Below are positions 41,201 through 50,058 of a stretch of DNA of 64,000 nucleotides, piece after piece; the first letter of the stretch is position 1; the number at the start of each line of letters is the position of its first letter. The stretch spans positions 27,590-91,589 of the forward strand of contig CALMJT010000041.1 of assembly GCA_937864365.1 (NCBI GenBank). The letters run 5' to 3'. The notes under the pieces were generated by a model. The model was given only the letters and a program-made list of their open reading frames with translations, had not been told where the DNA came from and did no database searches. Made by a program: the position numbers and the translations under genes. Origin of the DNA: an uncultured Alteromonadales bacterium (lineage in GTDB: Bacteria > Pseudomonadota > Gammaproteobacteria > Pseudomonadales > Cellvibrionaceae).

Positions 41201-42166
41201 TTATTTACCGGCGAAAATGCTTCGGTAAGGTGTTTTACAACCATGAACAGGACGGCCAAATTCGGTCGCAGGCGCTTGTAATAGGTCGCCGTTGATTGGC
41301 CAAACCATTTGGTTGCCTGCGTATAGACCCGCTGGCGCGTTTGCAAATGTACCCGCAGGTGATGCACCATAAGCTTGACCATCAAAGTGATAGAAGCCTG
41401 CTACATAACTGGTACAAGATTCCGCACCACTTTTACATTCACGAGTTAAATCGTAAGGAAGAATAACTTCACGGAATACACAGCCTTCGGCGTCGGTACG
41501 AACAACGTTAGGAATACCACCTAAAGGTACCGCGTAACCGGCTTCATTCTCAGATAACGGGAAATTCGAACCTACATCCCACAAAGTAAATACTGCATTG
41601 GGGAATGCATCGCGTAGCGTAACGCGTACTGTGGTTGTGCCATCATCATTTACCACTGCTGTTAACACACCACGTGCAGCTTCCCACTCTGCAACGGTAG
41701 GAGCTTCATTAACACCTACTGAGCGATAAACGGTTGGGTTACCACTGATGGTTTCAAATGATGGCGGTACGATACGATCATCAACTGCGGTAAAACCAAA
41801 GAAGTTGCTGCCGATTTGATCTAAAGGTACGTTCAGTAGAGATAAATCAATTTCGCCGCCTGGATTAAAGAAATCTAAAAAGTCGCGGGTAGTTGCAACT
41901 GGCAAAGAACGATCAGTATCAGCGGTAATTACACCACCGTCGGTACCTTCTGGAGCACCTTCGATGAAAACACCAATTTCACGTGGAGCTTCAAATAACC
42001 ACTCAACGCCTGGAGAAGTATTCGAATAGTCCGCAATTAACTCGCCGTTATAAACGTTAATACCGTGAGAAATATAACCTGGAAATACTTGGACTTTTTT
42101 ATCAGCAAATGCAGCTGACGCAACAACCAAGCTCAGCGCAGTAACTCCCGTTTTTACGAATTTCAT
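41201..42166 (-). CDS. Secreted protein, third of three paralogues (unknown family)
   Basis: 321 residues with AGGAGC 5 nt before the ATG. The signal peptide MKFVKTGVTALSLVVASAAF is probably cleaved after AFA near residue 21. It has GYISHGINVYNGELIADYSN, RDFLDFFNPGGEIDLS, AVPLGGIPN, the four cysteines (EGCVF, RECKSG, ESCTS, VHGCKTP) and AGFYHFDGQAYGASP. It is the first gene of the cluster and presumably made with it. The C-terminus (YRSIFAGK) differs from the PFLD/PFLE of the others. Function unknown. Confidence 0.85.
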   Translation of the reverse strand: MKFVKTGVTALSLVVASAAFADKKVQVFPGYISHGINVYNGELIADYSNTSPGVEWLFEAPREIGVFIEGAPEGTDGGVITADTDRSLPVATTRDFLDFFNPGGEIDLSLLNVPLDQIGSNFFGFTAVDDRIVPPSFETISGNPTVYRSVGVNEAPTVAEWEAARGVLTAVVNDDGTTTVRVTLRDAFPNAVFTLWDVGSNFPLSENEAGYAVPLGGIPNVVRTDAEGCVFREVILPYDLTRECKSGAESCTSYVAGFYHFDGQAYGASPAGTFANAPAGLYAGNQMVWPINGDLLQAPATEFGRPVHGCKTPYRSIFAGK

Positions 42167-43354
42167 TTTTTGCTCCTACTTCCTTTTAATTAAAATCTAA
42201 GAATATTTTTCAGCGTGGATAATTTCCACCTCCAACTGAGCCGAAACCTTATACGAAAGACTTAATAAGGGGTAACCCCAAATAATCGAACTTAGAGTTA
42301 CGTTTTTTTGAACACAATCTTAAACACTCTATAAATTAGATTTAATTATTTTTTTTCAAACGAAAAGGCAAAAAAAACGCACCGAAAAAAACAGCCTATA
42401 AATTTAAAAATTAAAATATCTGTAACATTAGGGTCGAACTTAAACAAAAACCAACACCTTAAGATTTATTAAAAATCTCACCTTGCTCACCAAATACTAG
42501 GCTTTCTTACAGGAAAAAAATCATCGGCTTCAAAAAAGCAATCAAAACAAGAACATCCGTGGTGCATTTAAAGATTTAACTGCACCAAACAATATTTACA
42601 CAGCAAAGATATTAAGTATTTTGCTCAACAACTTGTCACGAATAAATAACAGAAAAGTCAAAATATAAATTGGGCCAAATTAAGACAGTCAATCTTAAAA
42701 AGCACCAAAATAGGAAGATTAGAAAGATCTGGTAGAGATCGATAAAATGATGAAGATCAATTTTTTTAAAAAAATATTCTCAGAAGTATTTATTCTTCAA
42801 AACATGAACCATACCTCAGAAGAAAATCAAATAATTCACACTTACATGGAATTACTCAAAATATCCATTACACACGATTTCAACTCTAAACAGGCCTACC
42901 TTTACAATAAAAACAAATAATACCGTTTTTTAGAATATTATTAATTGGCGAATTAAAGACAGAACAATTGGCCTTCGATATATCGGAAATCGAACATTTT
43001 TGCATTTCTTATTTTTAACAATCGTTACTGAATAATTTAATACGCTTAACCTATTAGTGGAGAAGCAGCGAAATTTTAAAACAAGTATCGAAACCGTAAC
43101 CAATCTTTAACAAAAACCGGAATAAATTATACGAAAAACTCGCCAATCGAGGATTTACCGAAAAAAACTCTGAATAAGTTATGGAAGGTTCATCGGAGCT
43201 CTCTAACCCCTCATTTAGAGAGAAGCTCAGATGTAATGACGTAACAGAATAGCTAGAGGTAGATTTTAAATTTGAACAATTGATGAGCGCCACTCAAGAT
43301 CTAGCGATATCTAGAACTCACTCTCATCAATCGATCATTAGATGAGGCGTATTA
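42167..43354. other. Long AT-rich region upstream of the secreted-protein cluster
   Basis: 1188 nt between the cluster and the LysR gene. It should hold the cluster promoter. A palindrome-like GGGGTAACCCC lies at 42269-42279, about 110 nt upstream of the first gene, as a candidate operator. Apart from the small frame at 42747-42920 there is no credible gene; the 79-codon minus-strand frame at 43054-43293 looks random. Confidence 0.4.
42747..42920 (+). CDS. Small hypothetical protein (uncertain)
   Basis: 57-codon frame starting MMKINFFKKIFSEVFILQNM and ending QAYLYNKNK. It starts with two ATG codons and has a weak GAG about 9-11 nt upstream. Charged, AT-rich and without recognised motif. It stands alone in the long gap, so it could be a real small protein or chance. 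Confidence 0.25.
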   Translation: MMKINFFKKIFSEVFILQNMNHTSEENQIIHTYMELLKISITHDFNSKQAYLYNKNK

Positions 43355-44290
43355 TTAACGTTTAAATAACGTATTGTTTTTTTGCGGAATAATTTCCGCG
43401 ATTTTATTCTCAACACTATCGATAAATGTTTTAATTTTATTCGGCACCTTGCCGTGGTAAGGATGCACTGCATAGATAGGCCATTGAGTGCACTTTAATT
43501 CGGGCAATATCCGAACTAATCGTCCTTCATTTAAAGCATTTATGACGTAAATATCCGGCAAGATAGCGATTCCCATACCCAGCTCGACCATTTTAAAGGC
43601 AGCAGGTAAAGTGTTCGCTCTCATATCTTGAGGGAAGTCAAATATCTCAACATCACTATTACACGAGTGCACAAAACTGTATTGTGGCTTTATTTGCTGC
43701 CAGCCAGTTGCAATCCATTTGTGTTTATAGAGATCTTCGACACAATTGATTGGGTCGTGTCGCTCAAGATATTGAGGCGATGCACACAAAACGTCGTTAA
43801 TGGTGCCGATATTTCTCGCGCGATAATTACTATCGCTGAGTTTGCCAATGTGAATTGAGATATCAATATTATTTTTAATGAGGTCCAGCGGTTTATCATC
43901 CGTAATTATACACGGCTGAATATTAGGAAATTGTTCACAAAAACTTTGTATAACAGGAATAACAACGTGCTGTTCTAGCGAATGCGGCGCTGTAACTGTA
44001 AGCGGCCCTTTGGGCTGATGATCGATTTCTTGTAACTCATTAAACGACTCAACTAAATGCGTGTTTATTAAATTACAGTATGAAAATAGACGCTCTCCGG
44101 CCTCGGTCAATTGAATACCACGTGTAGAACGATTCAACAACTGCACTTGCAACCGCTCTTCTAAACTTGTGATATGAAGACTAGCGCCGGATTTTTTTAA
44201 TCCAAGTTTTTTGGCTCCTTCAGTAAATGAGCCTTGTTTGGCAACCTCTAAGAAAATAATAAGTCTAGGTAGGTCTTTTAAATCGTACAT
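43355..44290 (-). CDS. LysR-family transcriptional regulator
   Basis: 311 residues. The N-terminal helix-turn-helix spans about 1-65, with FLEVAKQGSFTEGAKKLGLK and LEERLQVQLLNRSTRGIQLT. The effector-binding domain follows, with GPLTVTAPHSLEQHVVIPVI and a C-terminal LGMGIAILPDIYV. It resembles the CrgA/DmlR-type branch. It lies upstream of, and on the same strand as, the secreted-protein cluster, and may control it; LysR genes are more often divergent from their target, so this is only suggestive. Confidence 0.92.
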   Translation of the reverse strand: MYDLKDLPRLIIFLEVAKQGSFTEGAKKLGLKKSGASLHITSLEERLQVQLLNRSTRGIQLTEAGERLFSYCNLINTHLVESFNELQEIDHQPKGPLTVTAPHSLEQHVVIPVIQSFCEQFPNIQPCIITDDKPLDLIKNNIDISIHIGKLSDSNYRARNIGTINDVLCASPQYLERHDPINCVEDLYKHKWIATGWQQIKPQYSFVHSCNSDVEIFDFPQDMRANTLPAAFKMVELGMGIAILPDIYVINALNEGRLVRILPELKCTQWPIYAVHPYHGKVPNKIKTFIDSVENKIAEIIPQKNNTLFKR

Positions 44291-45131
44291 AAAACTAATA
44301 AAAACCCCGAAAAGGTAATGCCAAATTTAAGCTCGCAAATACGAATTACGCGAACACTAATAGACGTACCAACATGAATTACATCAAATTAGGCTACCTA
44401 AAAATCCACCGTTTAAAGAGAGTGAGATTAGGTCTTTTAGATCATCAAGAGTATTATGCCTTGTTAAACGCTCGGTCAAAATAGTAAAGAAATTGCGATA
44501 ATAATACAACCACGCAATTTGGTGCAGATATTATAGATTTTTGTTCTAAACAAAACTGTTAATTCATCCGTTCTTTGACAGGTATTGATAAGACAGTTCG
44601 GATTGTTGTGCTTAGTCAAATTCTAGCTGCTATTATCCTGGCCACTATTAATAAATGGTGTTTCTAATAAGCGCTTGGCTTGACACGTCGGCTTGCATAT
44701 TTCGGTTACTACTTGCATATTTCGGTTACTAATAGTACGGAAGCGTTTCGGCTCGCAGATGGTGTTAAAGCTAATCACAAAAGCAAAGAATTAGCACTTA
44801 ACGCTTTAGTCACAGCCACTGAAAATAGCGAACACGTCAAAATTAAAAAATGATCTCAATATTTACAGGCTATCTGCGTAAATAATATTTTTAATCCAAC
44901 TAAAAATTTTGTAATAAATTTTGGTTTATCGCCCTTTAACCAACCAACTAATTGGTAGATTGGTCAGCTAATTTCTATAGCAACAGAATTAACGTGTCGG
45001 AGATCGGAATAATGGGTGCTTGATTGGATAAAATCACGGAATCTAAAAATACGCGTCTGAATTTCATAATAATTTTATTCACATGTAACCGTTGAAACTG
45101 GCGACACATCTTCTCGTTGCGAGAAAAACTC
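44291..45131. other. Gene-poor region with decayed coding-like sequence
   Basis: No intact gene. From about 44671 to 44853 a plus-strand frame without a good start, ending ENSEHVKIKK, looks like a coding remnant (GVKANHKSKELALNALVTAT). A 20-bp tandem duplication lies in it. Near 45099-45134 a partial copy of the MITE-like repeat end (GACACATC then GCGAGAAAAACTCTAGG) precedes the fuller copy. Confidence 0.35.
44692..44731. repeat. Tandem duplication of a 20-bp unit
   Basis: CTTGCATATTTCGGTTACTA occurs twice in direct succession (44692-44711 and 44712-44731) without mismatch. It looks like a recent slippage duplication. Confidence 0.9.
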
Positions 45132-45219
45132 TAGGAACCTCTGATTAACTCATCCTTGATTTAATCAGAGGGACACATCCTTGTGTCGCGAGAAACTCTA
45201 GGTTAATTAGAGTTTCCTT
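45132..45219. repeat. Short (internally deleted) copy of the MITE-like repeat
   Basis: The left end TAGGAACCTCTGATTAAC with its hairpin partner TTAATCAGAGG is joined directly to the right end GACACATCCTTGTGTC, then AACTCTAGGTTAATTAGAG and TTTCC. Compared with the copy at 55.2 kb (reverse orientation) the roughly 60-nt middle is missing. It lies 145 nt downstream of the NhaC gene. Confidence 0.75.
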
Positions 45220-45285
45220 ATTATTAACGTTGTTCAATCTTTAAGATTGACGTGTTAATAGTCGATCAGTTTACTGGGCAACACG

Positions 45286-45314
45286 CAAAAAAAACGGGCT
45301 TTAGTAGCCCGTTT
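45286..45314 (-). terminator. Rho-independent terminator after the NhaC gene
   Basis: Stem AACGGGCT/AGCCCGTT (45293-45300 with 45306-45313), loop 5 nt, followed on the minus strand by eight T. It lies about 50 nt beyond the stop codon. Confidence 0.9.
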
Positions 45315-45364
45315 AATTATCCGATGATTTGAGAGAATTCGTACATTCTTAGTTTATTGAAGCG

Positions 45365-46819
45365 CTAAGCCAATTGCGTTTCACCGGAAGTTTCTGGTCT
45401 TTTTGCAATTTTAATGTTGAAGACTGCGAAAATAATGCTCATCAGTGGGCTGATGATGCAGAAAAATGCGTACATGAAATAATCACCGGTCGCGACATTG
45501 AGTACACCGGCGTGATAAGCTCCGCAAGTATTCCAGGGAATAAGCACAGACGTTACCGTACCGGAGTCTTCTAGGGTGCGGCTTAAGTTTTCGGGGGCAA
45601 GGCCTCGCTCACGGAAACTGTCGGCATACATACGACCGGGAAGCAATACCGCGAGATATTGATCAGACGCCGATAAGTTCGTTACAACACAGGTTCCGGT
45701 GACTGCGGTTACCAATCCGCTGACCGATCGCACACGACTCACCAAAGCGGTGGTGATGGACTTAAGAAAGCCACTACTTTCCATTACGCCACCAAATGTC
45801 ATGGCCGCAATAATCAACCATACGGTACCTAACATGCCGTGCATACCTTTAGAACGCAGTAATTCATCGAGAATTTCATTGCCCGTTTCGATGCTCACTT
45901 GCCCGTACAACGCTTGCATAATTCCAATATAGTGGAGATAACCTTCAGCACCGTAAGCAAGACCCGCATTGCGAATAGCCTCTTCTTGGAAGATAAACGC
46001 AAACACAGCACCTAACACGGTACCTACTAACAAAGCTGGCAAAGCGGGAATTTTTTTAATAATCATCACCAATACCGCCACCGGCACCAACATTAGCCAA
46101 GGTGTAATATTAAATTTAGCGTCTAATAAGGTGATAATTTCGTTGATAGCTTGATCGTCTAGCTGGTTGGCATTGCCAAAACCCAAAATGCCAAATAAAA
46201 GCAGTGTGATTAATATAGAGGGAACGGTTGTTAGCATAAGGTAGCGTATGTGCGTAAAAAGCTCGCTACCAGCTGAAGCCGACGCTAGGTTAGTAGTATC
46301 AGAAAGTGGTGACAATTTATCACCGAAGTAAGCGCCAGATAAAATAGCGCCGGCAATCAAACCGGGATTAAGTCCTAACACTTGGCCAATGCCCATCAGG
46401 GCAATCCCAATCGTCGCTGAAGTAGTCCAAGAGCTACCGGTGAACACCGAAACAATCGAGCAAATTACGCAAGCCGCTAACAAGAAGATGTCTGGTGTTA
46501 GGATGTGTAACCCGTAATAGATCATGGTTGGAATAATACCGCTGATCAACCATGTTCCCGATAAGGCGCCGACCATAAGCAAGATAAGTATCGCGGGGGT
46601 CGCGAGCTTTATGCCTTTTACAATCCCATTCTCTAGATGCTTCCAGGTGATGCCAATGGAAATGGCTAATAATGCAGCCATCGCCGCACAGGCAATCAAA
46701 ATCATCTGATTTGAGCCACTGACAGCATCATCACCAAAGATATAAACATTGATTGCAAGCAGGGCAATCAAAATCACAATGGGAACGATGGAAATACCCA
46801 CGCTGGGATTCTTACTCAT
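45365..46819 (-). CDS. nhaC: Na+/H+ antiporter, NhaC family
   Basis: 484 residues with about 11-12 hydrophobic segments. Family-typical stretches are FTGSSWTTSATIGIALMGIG, then AGAILSGAYFGDKLSPLSDT and LEDSGTVTSVLIPWNTCGAY. It exchanges Na+ for protons across the inner membrane in pH and sodium homeostasis; some relatives take amino-acid-like or dicarboxylate cargo. It lies in the same direction as the ast genes upstream, 306 nt away, so a separate promoter is likely. Confidence 0.9.
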   Translation of the reverse strand: MSKNPSVGISIVPIVILIALLAINVYIFGDDAVSGSNQMILIACAAMAALLAISIGITWKHLENGIVKGIKLATPAILILLMVGALSGTWLISGIIPTMIYYGLHILTPDIFLLAACVICSIVSVFTGSSWTTSATIGIALMGIGQVLGLNPGLIAGAILSGAYFGDKLSPLSDTTNLASASAGSELFTHIRYLMLTTVPSILITLLLFGILGFGNANQLDDQAINEIITLLDAKFNITPWLMLVPVAVLVMIIKKIPALPALLVGTVLGAVFAFIFQEEAIRNAGLAYGAEGYLHYIGIMQALYGQVSIETGNEILDELLRSKGMHGMLGTVWLIIAAMTFGGVMESSGFLKSITTALVSRVRSVSGLVTAVTGTCVVTNLSASDQYLAVLLPGRMYADSFRERGLAPENLSRTLEDSGTVTSVLIPWNTCGAYHAGVLNVATGDYFMYAFFCIISPLMSIIFAVFNIKIAKRPETSGETQLA

Positions 46820-47085
46820 AACGATACCTAAATTACTTTGGCTAGATTTCTACTGACGCATTCAAGGTTTACTTGGCTTCAATTTAAACCTCAAAAACCC
46901 GAATGCGCAGACAAAAAATCTTGAAACATACAAAATCCAATTAGAGTATGCCAACTTTTGTTGACGCGTCTCAAGTTAAACGAACGATGCCGCAGCGCCC
47001 CCAATCTGGGACGATCGTAGAAATCGGAATCTCGCGAGTATATAAATAGTGAAACGTGGCTTGTTATCAGGAGCTTGTTATTAGG
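46820..47085. other. Gap between astB terminator and the NhaC gene
   Basis: No credible gene; a 74-codon minus-strand frame (46891-47115) crosses the astB terminator and looks random. The NhaC promoter should be here, but no convincing consensus was found. Confidence 0.4.
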
Positions 47086-47113
47086 GAAAGAAGGCCCGAG
47101 GTGCATCGGGCCC
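47086..47113 (-). terminator. Probable terminator of the ast operon after astB
   Basis: Stem GGCCCGA/TCGGGCC (47093-47099 with 47106-47112), loop 6 nt, followed on the minus strand by TTCTTTCC. It lies 13 nt after the astB stop. Confidence 0.75.
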
Positions 47114-47125
47114 AAAAAGAAAATA

Positions 47126-48499
47126 TTATCGGGGAAGTAACTGAAAGTCGTAGATGGAGCCCAAATTGAGCAACTGGGTTAACTCATCCAAAGCGCGACG
47201 AGATTCATACACCAATTCAGGATCGGCTAAATCAGCCGGAGCCAACTCATCCCGATAATGCTTTTCTACCCAGCCAGTTAATGTTTCGTACAAACCATCA
47301 TCCATAAAGACATTGGCAGAACATTTTTCTATTTGCTGACACGACATGACCACCCGAAGCCGCAAACAAGCAGGGCCACCGCCGTTGCGCATGCTTTGTT
47401 TTAAATCGAGAAAGATCACCTCGTCTATGGCCGGATGATCCTCCACCAACCAGTGCAAATAATCGGCAACATTGCGCATGTGTTTACATTCTGCGGGCGC
47501 GATAATGGTGTGATTTTTTCGACCGGGAGGCGTAATCAACTGCGTATTAAACAAATAGGAGTTCACAGCATCATGAATAGAAATTAACGCACTGGGAACT
47601 TCAATAAACTGAAGTCCGGATGCATCTGGCAAAGCATCTCTTTTCAAAGCACTGTTGAGCTGCGCAAGAACATCGTCGGTATTTAAAAAAGCTTGCTCGT
47701 GATAAAACAACAAATTGCGATTACCAACGGCAATAACGTCGTTATGAAAGACACCGGCATCAATCGCCGCAGGGTTTTGTTGCGCGATAATATATTTATG
47801 CGGGCAGAGATTGTGTTGCCGAACAATAGCTTCGCAGGATTCTTTGGTTTGACGGGCCGGAAATTGCGTAGGTTTTGGTTGCGACTTATCAAAAGCGTGA
47901 GCGCCGTAAACAAAAAACTCTACACCGACTTCGGCGTATTCACGACAAAAACGCGTGTGGTTAGCAGCACCTTCATCGGAAAAAAAACTACCAGCCGGTA
48001 ACGGATTATGATGCACATAATCATCACCGCGAAAAATCGCCTTTAAAATTCGCGCCGTGGTTTCAGGCTCGATAGATCGGTGAAACATGCTCGATAAATT
48101 CGCAGGCGTAAAATGCGTTTTACCATCAACCGTATCGGGAAACGGAGAAACTGTAGCCGCATTAGCAACCCACATATTCGACGCAGAACTAACCGCTGAT
48201 AATAAATAAGGTGCTGTATTTAACGTGTTGGCAATAATGTCAGATTCAGTATCACCGGCAATACCGAGCTTTTTTAATGTTGGAATATGAGGACGTTCAT
48301 GGGGCGGCAGTACCGCTTGCATTAATCCTAAATCCGCCAACGCCTTCATTTTTTCAAGCCCTTGCAAAGCAGCTTGCTTGGGTGATGCTATTAAACCTGC
48401 GTTATTGTTAGAGGCTAAATTACCGCGAGATAATCCTGCATAATTATGGGTTGGGCCAACAAGGCCATCGAAATTAACTTCAAATACTTGAGATGTCAT
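47126..48499 (-). CDS. astB: N-succinylarginine dihydrolase
   Basis: 457 residues from MTSQVFEVNFDGLVGPTHNY. The start overlaps the astD stop as ATGA and has GGAG 7 nt upstream; the longer frame into astD is rejected. It has the AstB signatures GLSRGNLASNN, PHERPHIPTL, and the late LKQSMRNGGGPACLRLRVVM, with catalytic Cys in GGGPACLRLRV. It cuts N2-succinylarginine to succinylornithine, ammonia and CO2, the second step of the arginine succinyltransferase pathway. Last gene of the operon. Confidence 0.98.
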   Translation of the reverse strand: MTSQVFEVNFDGLVGPTHNYAGLSRGNLASNNNAGLIASPKQAALQGLEKMKALADLGLMQAVLPPHERPHIPTLKKLGIAGDTESDIIANTLNTAPYLLSAVSSASNMWVANAATVSPFPDTVDGKTHFTPANLSSMFHRSIEPETTARILKAIFRGDDYVHHNPLPAGSFFSDEGAANHTRFCREYAEVGVEFFVYGAHAFDKSQPKPTQFPARQTKESCEAIVRQHNLCPHKYIIAQQNPAAIDAGVFHNDVIAVGNRNLLFYHEQAFLNTDDVLAQLNSALKRDALPDASGLQFIEVPSALISIHDAVNSYLFNTQLITPPGRKNHTIIAPAECKHMRNVADYLHWLVEDHPAIDEVIFLDLKQSMRNGGGPACLRLRVVMSCQQIEKCSANVFMDDGLYETLTGWVEKHYRDELAPADLADPELVYESRRALDELTQLLNLGSIYDFQLLPR

Positions 48500-50028
48500 A
48501 AACTTACTCCCGGTAATAGTTTTTCCGGTAATTCGAGCGTTTCGCCCAACATAGAAGCAACAGGATAAGCGCAATAATCTGCTGCATAATAAGCACTGGG
48601 ACGATGATTACCACTATCGCCAATTCCACCAAAAGGTGCGGCACCACTGGCACCGGTTAAAGGGCGATTCCAGTTAACAATGCCCGCCCGAATACGTGGG
48701 TAAAAATAATTCCATGCGTCTTTATTATCAGTAAAAATACCCGCCGACAAACCAAATCGAGTTTTATTAGCGACACGCACAGCGTCTTCTAAATTTTCTA
48801 CCCAAATAACTTGCAACATAGGACCAAAATATTCTTCGTCGGGGAGATTCTCTACCGATGTCACATCCAGTATGGATGGAGAAATTAACGCGCTGGTTTC
48901 ATCGAGTAAGGTCGCACCTAATAAAATATTTGCGCCTTTATTTTTTAAATCTTCTTGAACATCAATCATACGTTGAGCAGTGGCTCGATTAATAACCGGC
49001 CCCATAAAACAATCTTGGCCGGAGCCAATGCGCAAGTTTTTACTTACACTAATTAAACGCTCAAGAATTTTTTCGTTGATGGATTTTGACGCATTTTGTC
49101 GAGTTAAAATTAAACGTCGGGAACAGGTACAACGTTGCCCCGCAGTCATAAAGCTCGATTGAATAATATTAAATACGGCTGCATCTACCGAACTGACTTG
49201 ATCGATAATTAATGGATTATTACCACCCATTTCTAAAGCAAGAATTTTTTCCGGTTTTAAAGCAAACGATCGTGTTAAATGATGACCTACCGCAGAGCTG
49301 CCGGTAAAAAATAAACCATCAATACCATCGTGTTCAGAAATCGCTTTACCGGTATTCACACCTCCGTGCAATAAACTCAATACACCGCTTGGCAAACCAC
49401 ACTCTTGCCAAAGCCTAACCATTACTTCTGCAGTTGCAGGAGTTTGCTCGGAAGGTTTAAAAATAACGGCATTTCCAGCAATTAATGCCGGAACAATATG
49501 TCCATTAGCAAGATGTCCAGGAAAGTTGAAGGGACCAAAGACCGCAACAACACCGTGTGGCCGATGTTCAAGTCGAGTAATTACAACACCGTTTTCCGAT
49601 TGTTTTGAACCGGTTCGTTCTTGGTAAGACTTAATCGACAGGTCAACCTTACCAATCATGGTTGCCACTTCGGTTTTGCTTTCCCACAGAGGTTTACCCG
49701 TCTCAAGAGTAATTACCTCCGCCACATACTCACTATTTTCTTTTAATTTTTCTGCGTACAAACGGCAAAATTGCATGCGCTCTTGCACATCCAGCAAAGA
49801 CCAGGTTTCAAATGCTGTTCGCGCATGTTGCAGTGCTTGATCAACATCATCAATCGTTGCGCTCTTTCCCTGCCAATAAACATCGCCAGAAACCGGGTTG
49901 TGTGTGGTAAATACGTCACCTTGCCCGTCTCGCCATTCGTTGTTAATAACGCACTGCGTTTTAAAAGAATTGTTTAAATAAGTGACTCCTTGCTCGCTGC
50001 TGATATGTGCGAAAACAGGATTTGTCAT
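48496..50028 (-). CDS. astD: N-succinylglutamate 5-semialdehyde dehydrogenase
   Basis: 510 residues. Aldehyde dehydrogenase fold with the NAD-binding part around FNFPGHLANGHIVPALIAGN, the catalytic Glu in LALEMGGNNP and the catalytic Cys in MTAGQRCTCSRRL. The N-terminus is about 20 residues longer than in E. coli AstD. AGGTG lies 5 nt before the ATG. It oxidises succinylglutamate semialdehyde to succinylglutamate with NAD+. It overlaps astB by 4 nt and follows astA by 30 nt. Confidence 0.97.
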   Translation of the reverse strand: MTNPVFAHISSEQGVTYLNNSFKTQCVINNEWRDGQGDVFTTHNPVSGDVYWQGKSATIDDVDQALQHARTAFETWSLLDVQERMQFCRLYAEKLKENSEYVAEVITLETGKPLWESKTEVATMIGKVDLSIKSYQERTGSKQSENGVVITRLEHRPHGVVAVFGPFNFPGHLANGHIVPALIAGNAVIFKPSEQTPATAEVMVRLWQECGLPSGVLSLLHGGVNTGKAISEHDGIDGLFFTGSSAVGHHLTRSFALKPEKILALEMGGNNPLIIDQVSSVDAAVFNIIQSSFMTAGQRCTCSRRLILTRQNASKSINEKILERLISVSKNLRIGSGQDCFMGPVINRATAQRMIDVQEDLKNKGANILLGATLLDETSALISPSILDVTSVENLPDEEYFGPMLQVIWVENLEDAVRVANKTRFGLSAGIFTDNKDAWNYFYPRIRAGIVNWNRPLTGASGAAPFGGIGDSGNHRPSAYYAADYCAYPVASMLGETLELPEKLLPGVSL

Positions 50029-50058
50029 AATTACACCTGCTCATCTGAGCGTTTAAAT

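Noticed and set aside
43054..43293. 79-codon minus-strand frame between LysR and the secreted-protein cluster
   Set aside because: Serine- and leucine-rich random-looking sequence with no ribosome-binding site.
34339..46000. CRISPR array or prophage in the AT-rich accessory zone
   Set aside because: The repeats are dispersed and inverted, not regularly spaced; no cas, integrase, phage structural or tRNA attachment genes were seen.
46891..47115. 74-codon minus-strand frame after astB
   Set aside because: It runs across the astB terminator hairpin and has no recognisable features.
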